A stretch of 44,236 nt of DNA from Bacillus rubiinfantis. GTDB lineage: Bacteria; Bacillota; Bacilli; Bacillales; Cytobacillaceae. A model generated the notes under the pieces. The model searched no databases, was not told where the DNA came from, and worked only from the letters and a program-made list of their open reading frames with translations. Every line of letters begins with the position of its first letter. Position 1 is the stretch's first letter. Shown here in pieces: positions 41,081 to 44,236 of the stretch. The stretch is from positions 1 through 44,236 of the forward strand of contig CCFE01000008.1 in the NCBI GenBank assembly GCA_000752035.1, in the 5' to 3' direction. The position numbers were made by a program, and so were the translations under genes.

Positions 41081-42271
41081 TTAAATAATCCCCAGTTCTT
41101 TACCAACTTTTTCATAAATAGAAATCGCTTCATCGAGCATCGCTTTCGTGTGTGCAGCTGTCGGCATATTGCGTACACGTCCTGTTCCTTTAGGTACGGT
41201 TGGGAACACAATTGCTTTAGCATAGACCCCTTCTTCAATCAAACGTTTGCTGAATTGCTGGGCCAATTTTTCTTCGCCAATGATACATGGTGTAATCGGT
41301 GTTTCACTATTTCCAATATTAAAACCGAGCCCTTTTAAGCCTTGTTTCAAATAGTTTCCATTTTCCCATAATTTTTGGTTAAGCTCTGTGCTTTCCATTA
41401 AAATTTCTATCGCCCGTTTGCTTGCTGCAACATCTGCAGGAGTTAATGAGGTCGAAAATAGGAATGGCCGGCTACGAACTTTTAACCAATCAATCAGGTT
41501 CTTTTTCCCGGCGACATATCCGCCAACAACACCAATCGCCTTTGAAAGGGTGCCGATTTGGAAATCAATTTTGTCAGAGAGGCCATAATGTTTAACTGTC
41601 CCCGCTCCCTCACCAAGTACACCAGAACCATGGGCATCATCAACATACGTAATTAAGTCAAATTCCTCGGCAATCTGTACAATCTCAGGTAAAAGGGCAA
41701 TGTCCCCGTCCATCGAGAACACACCATCAGTTATGACCATTAGTTTATTGTACTGCCCGGATTCTTTTGCTGCTTTTGCTTTAGCGCGCAAATCTTCCAT
41801 ATCAGAGTGATTATAGCGAATGATTTTTGCTCTTGAAAGTCGGCAGCCATCGATAATAGAGGCATGGTTTAATTCATCAGACAGGATTGCATCATTTTTA
41901 TCCATGACCGCTGAAATTGCTGCCATATTACAATTAAAGCCGGATTGATACGCTATCGCTGCTTCGGTATGTTTAAACTCTGCTAATTTCTCTTCCAACT
42001 CTAAGTGAAGCTTCAATGTACCGTTAATCGTCCTTACTGCTCCGGCACCGACACCGAATTGGTCTAATGCATCCTTTGCCGCCTTTTTCAAGCGGTCATC
42101 TGTAGCTAATCCCAGATAGTTATTTGAGGAAAGATTGATTAGTATATTCCCATTTATTGTAATGATAGGGCCATTAGGACTTTCAAGCGGATCAATCACA
42201 TTGTATAAGCCTTGTGTTTTTAACTCTTCAAGATTTTCAGTTAAAAATTGCTCCAAAATTTGACTGGACAC
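41081..42271 (-). CDS. kbl: Glycine C-acetyltransferase (2-amino-3-ketobutyrate CoA ligase)
   Basis: 396 residues from GTG 42271 (GGGGG eight bases ahead; a TTG at 42277 overlaps the site). A PLP enzyme that splits 2-amino-3-ketobutyrate with CoA into glycine and acetyl-CoA. LSSNNYLGLA, FGVGAGAVRTINGT, YVDDAHGSGVLGEG and the PLP Lys in GTLSKAIGVVGGY are seen. Operon with tdh. Confidence 0.93.
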   Translation of the reverse strand: MSSQILEQFLTENLEELKTQGLYNVIDPLESPNGPIITINGNILINLSSNNYLGLATDDRLKKAAKDALDQFGVGAGAVRTINGTLKLHLELEEKLAEFKHTEAAIAYQSGFNCNMAAISAVMDKNDAILSDELNHASIIDGCRLSRAKIIRYNHSDMEDLRAKAKAAKESGQYNKLMVITDGVFSMDGDIALLPEIVQIAEEFDLITYVDDAHGSGVLGEGAGTVKHYGLSDKIDFQIGTLSKAIGVVGGYVAGKKNLIDWLKVRSRPFLFSTSLTPADVAASKRAIEILMESTELNQKLWENGNYLKQGLKGLGFNIGNSETPITPCIIGEEKLAQQFSKRLIEEGVYAKAIVFPTVPKGTGRVRNMPTAAHTKAMLDEAISIYEKVGKELGII

Positions 42272-42326
42272 GGTCAAATCCCCCTTTTCGTTTATGTACT
42301 CTTATTGTCGTTTCTAAAAAGACAAA

Positions 42327-42433
42327 TGTCCGCCTGAGGAGGACAGTTATATTCTGCAAAAACCCTTTATTTGAAAGGTTTTCTCACTTATAGCTTATCA
42401 TATTATCTAGAAAATGTTCATGTCAAGCGGACA
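42327..42433. promoter_or_regulatory. Candidate operator pair around kbl promoter
   Basis: TGTCCGCCTGA (42327-42337) and its inverse TCAAGCGGACA (42423-42433) match in 10 of 11 bases. One copy abuts the -35 box, the other lies in the leader. Pattern fits two sites for one regulator. Confidence 0.35.
42397..42426 (-). promoter_or_regulatory. Sigma-A promoter of kbl-tdh
   Basis: On the minus strand TTGACA (42426-42421) and TATGAT (42402-42397) with 18 bases between. A leader of about 120 bases follows, with a weak hairpin at 42358-42382. Confidence 0.6.
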
Positions 42434-42485
42434 ATTCTAAAATATTTTTTCCCTCCGTTAATTTACCCGATAAAAGGTATTTGTA

Positions 42486-42530
42486 AAAAGCAAAAAGCAG
42501 CCTTTTCATGTTAGGCTGCTTTTTGCTAAC
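42486..42530 (-). terminator. Terminator of the nitronate monooxygenase gene
   Basis: AGCAAAAAGCAGCCT (42489-42503) and AGGCTGCTTTTTGCT (42513-42527) form a perfect 15-bp stem next to the stop codon. Confidence 0.85.
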
Positions 42531-42532
42531 TG

Positions 42533-43540
42533 TTATTTTGCAGGAACAAAAGTCAATCTTTCGACTTGATAACTTATCGTTCCCACTGCTTTATGATACT
42601 CTGCCGCTAAGCGCTCAATAATTTCGGCAGTAGTTTCAATCTGATTGATGGCTCCGACACCGTGACCTGCCGACCATATATCACGCCATGCTTTCGCATT
42701 TGTTTCTTTTATTTCGGTTTGCATCTCATTAAAATCAACCTTTGCTTTCTTGACTAACTTTTCCGGATCCAGACCTGCCCGTTTAATACTTGGGATAAGC
42801 ATATTAGCCTTAACTCCAGAAAAGGCATCTGTAAGCATAATATCCTCCTGAGTAGCTTCTACCAGCATGTGTCGATAGTCATCATTCACCATGCTTTCTT
42901 TGGCAACGATAAAACGCGTCCCCATATAAGCGAGATCAGCTCCTGCAGCTTGAACTGCTAAAATTCCGGCACCAGTCGAGATTCCCCCTGCCAAGACAAT
43001 GATGCCATCCCAAAAAGCACGGACCATGTCAACAAAGGCAAAACTATTGATTTGACCAGCATGCCCACCAGCACCGCTGGCAACGAGAATCAGTCCATCA
43101 ACCCCTGCCTCAGCAGCCTTACGGGCAAATTTCAAATCACTAACATCAGAGAACACAAGTCCGCCATAGTCATGGACAATATCAACCACCTGTTTCGGAC
43201 TGCCTAAAGAGGTAATTACTAGTGGCGGCTTGTGCTTTTTAACTAAGTCGAGTTCATCTTGCAAGCGTCCGTAAGAACTATGTACCACCATATTCATCGC
43301 CCACGGAGCAATCTTTCGGTTAGGCTTCTTGGCGCGCTCTTCCTCCAAATCGGCATTTAAACTCCCCATCCATTGATCTAGTACTTCAATCGGACGGGCA
43401 TTCGGTGCTGGAAATGAGCCAATCACACCATTCAAACAGCAATTTTTTACCAATTCGGTGCCTGACACCAAAAACATCGGTGCTGCAATAACCGGGAGTT
43501 TCAACTGCTCCCACCATGACTCAGGGAGTGTTTTTTTCAT
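42533..43540 (-). CDS. Nitronate monooxygenase family flavoprotein
   Basis: 335 residues from ATG 43540 (GAGGTGG ahead; a GTG at 43549 overlaps it). TIM-barrel FMN enzyme of the 2-nitropropane dioxygenase family, which oxidises alkyl nitronates or related toxins. LPVIAAPMFLVSGTELV at the start, LILVASGAGGHAGQINSF with the FMN loop, VLAGGISTGAGILAVQAAGA and YMGTRFIVAKES are visible. The upstream FadR-like palindromes suggest lipid-linked control, so an enoyl-ACP-reductase-like role (FabK) was considered, but no proof. Confidence 0.85.
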   Translation of the reverse strand: MKKTLPESWWEQLKLPVIAAPMFLVSGTELVKNCCLNGVIGSFPAPNARPIEVLDQWMGSLNADLEEERAKKPNRKIAPWAMNMVVHSSYGRLQDELDLVKKHKPPLVITSLGSPKQVVDIVHDYGGLVFSDVSDLKFARKAAEAGVDGLILVASGAGGHAGQINSFAFVDMVRAFWDGIIVLAGGISTGAGILAVQAAGADLAYMGTRFIVAKESMVNDDYRHMLVEATQEDIMLTDAFSGVKANMLIPSIKRAGLDPEKLVKKAKVDFNEMQTEIKETNAKAWRDIWSAGHGVGAINQIETTAEIIERLAAEYHKAVGTISYQVERLTFVPAK

Positions 43541-43588
43541 CTCTTCCACCTCGTATTTTTGAATTTTCAGAACAATATCTTCCCTTTT

Positions 43589-43617
43589 ATACTACTAGAA
43601 AATGAATGAGTATTCAA
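43589..43617 (-). promoter_or_regulatory. Promoter of the nitronate monooxygenase gene
   Basis: Minus strand TTGAAT (43617-43612) and TAGTAT (43594-43589) 17 bases apart. The -35 lies inside the first FadR-like palindrome. Confidence 0.4.
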
Positions 43618-43626
43618 TCATTCATT
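43601..43626. promoter_or_regulatory. FadR-like operator 1
   Basis: AATGAATGA (43601-43609) and TCATTCATT (43618-43626) are perfect inverted copies with an 8-base spacer. The half-site TGAATGA is that of the Bacillus FadR (TetR family) palindrome. Confidence 0.5.
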
Positions 43627-43652
43627 TTTACACACTAGTGTTGCATAAAGCA

Positions 43653-43669
43653 TGATTGAATATTCAGTA
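43653..43669. promoter_or_regulatory. FadR-like operator 2
   Basis: TGATTGAATATTCAGTA centres on the palindrome TGAATATTCA and resembles the FadR consensus core. Together with operator 1 it flanks the likely promoter. Confidence 0.4.
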
Positions 43670-43789
43670 TAATCATCTTTCTTATTTAGAGCCAAAAAGT
43701 TAAATACCCAATTAAAGGTGGCTCTGTCCATTTGGAAATTTATTTACAATTAGACCTAAAAACGTGTGGGATCACAACAAATTTGCTCA

Positions 43790-44236
43790 TTAAGGGATGG
43801 CTTTTCCTTCTATCTTTCGAAGCCAAATATGTGCTGGTTTCCATAGTGCAGCCCTTAAATAACGGCTAATTTGTAGAACTTTTCTATTACTTTTTGTTTC
43901 AATTTGCGCTAAAACATGCAGGCAAAACACAATAAGTGCGATAAATACTTGGTTTTGAATCGCCCATTCGCTTTGACCGTAAAACTTTTTAATGCTGAGA
44001 TGTTGTTTGATCCATTTAAAAAATAATTCGATGGCCCAGCGTGATTTGTACATTTCTGAGATTTCTTCAGCGCTCAAATCAAAACGATTGGTGATTAAAT
44101 GGAGTTCATTGCCTTTTGAATCCAAGACCTTTATTAGGCGAAAATAATTTTCAGCGCGGTTTTGTGTAGTACCGATTAAGACCATTTGGTCTGATAAAAC
44201 AGACGTATTTTCGGGTAGTTTAAAGTTGTAAACTTC
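43790..44236 (-). mobile_element. IS4-family transposase, C-terminal part (cut by window end)
   Basis: The frame is open from the window end (44236) to a stop at 43790, about 148 codons. It contains YKSRWAIELFFKWIKQHLSI, the Y-x2-R-x3-E-x6-K block of IS4-family DDE transposases, which carries the third catalytic acid. LIGTTQNRAENYFRLI and ITNRFDLSAEEISEMYK precede it. The rest of the gene and the other end of the element are outside the window. The near-end inverted repeat should lie at about 43690-43790 but cannot be fixed without the other end. Confidence 0.8.

Noticed and set aside
43690..43790. Terminal inverted repeat of the IS4 element
   Set aside because: The other end is outside the window, so the repeat cannot be defined by comparison.

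Overview
The window is chromosomal DNA from an endospore-forming member of the Bacillaceae. The sequence shows a low-GC composition, strong AAGGAGG-type ribosome binding sites, several spore genes (CotF-like coat protein, Tlp, SspN, SspO, SspP) and a citB-yneN-tlp-yneP-yneQ-plsY-yneT-parE-parC order that I recognise as the Bacillus subtilis yne/citB neighbourhood. It is also a selenocysteine-using organism: selA and selD are present, and three genes have a UGA codon inside an otherwise intact, recognisable reading frame (a HesB/IscA-like protein, a SelW-like CxxU protein and SelD itself). I cannot name the species. selB and the tRNA-Sec gene were not found in the window.

Layout. 1-5155: start of an iron alcohol dehydrogenase, an ECF sigma/anti-sigma pair with a candidate autoregulated promoter, an acetyltransferase, two spore-coat genes, a two-gene membrane/MltG-like operon and a purine nucleoside phosphorylase. 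5451-10554: a Lon-like protease, a shortened acidic surface protein that ends in a dispersed repeat, an Uma2 nuclease, a frameshifted DsrE gene and an HxlR regulator. 10761-16272: a co-directional accessory cluster of two tandem class M-like sirtuins, an HD hydrolase, nicotinate phosphoribosyltransferase, a DUF896 protein and mnmA, with an HxlR-type operator next to its promoter. 16273-18375: decayed DNA, a XerS-type recombinase preceded by an array of TTGTACAA boxes, and a response-regulator fragment.

18375-36592 is the conserved core: parC, parE, yneT, a cytosolic histidine kinase, plsY, an MFS transporter, the selenoprotein hesB-like gene in the slot where B. subtilis has yneR, yneQ, yneP, a double-AAA CbxX-type ATPase, tlp, sspN, fbpB, a thioredoxin-like gene, aconitase with a CcpC-type box, sspO and sspP. 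36637-40051 is the selenium block: selA, an Hsp20-like gene, the SelW-like selenoprotein and selD. 40090-44236 holds the threonine-to-glycine pair (kbl-tdh), a nitronate monooxygenase behind FadR-like operators, and the cut end of an IS4-family transposase.

How it fits together: SelD makes selenophosphate, SelA uses it to make Sec-tRNA, and the HesB-like, SelW-like and SelD proteins consume it. Ordinary gene calling would split, truncate or miss all three. The sirtuin/HD/PncB cluster links NAD-consuming enzymes to NAD resynthesis and is the best candidate for an undescribed functional module.
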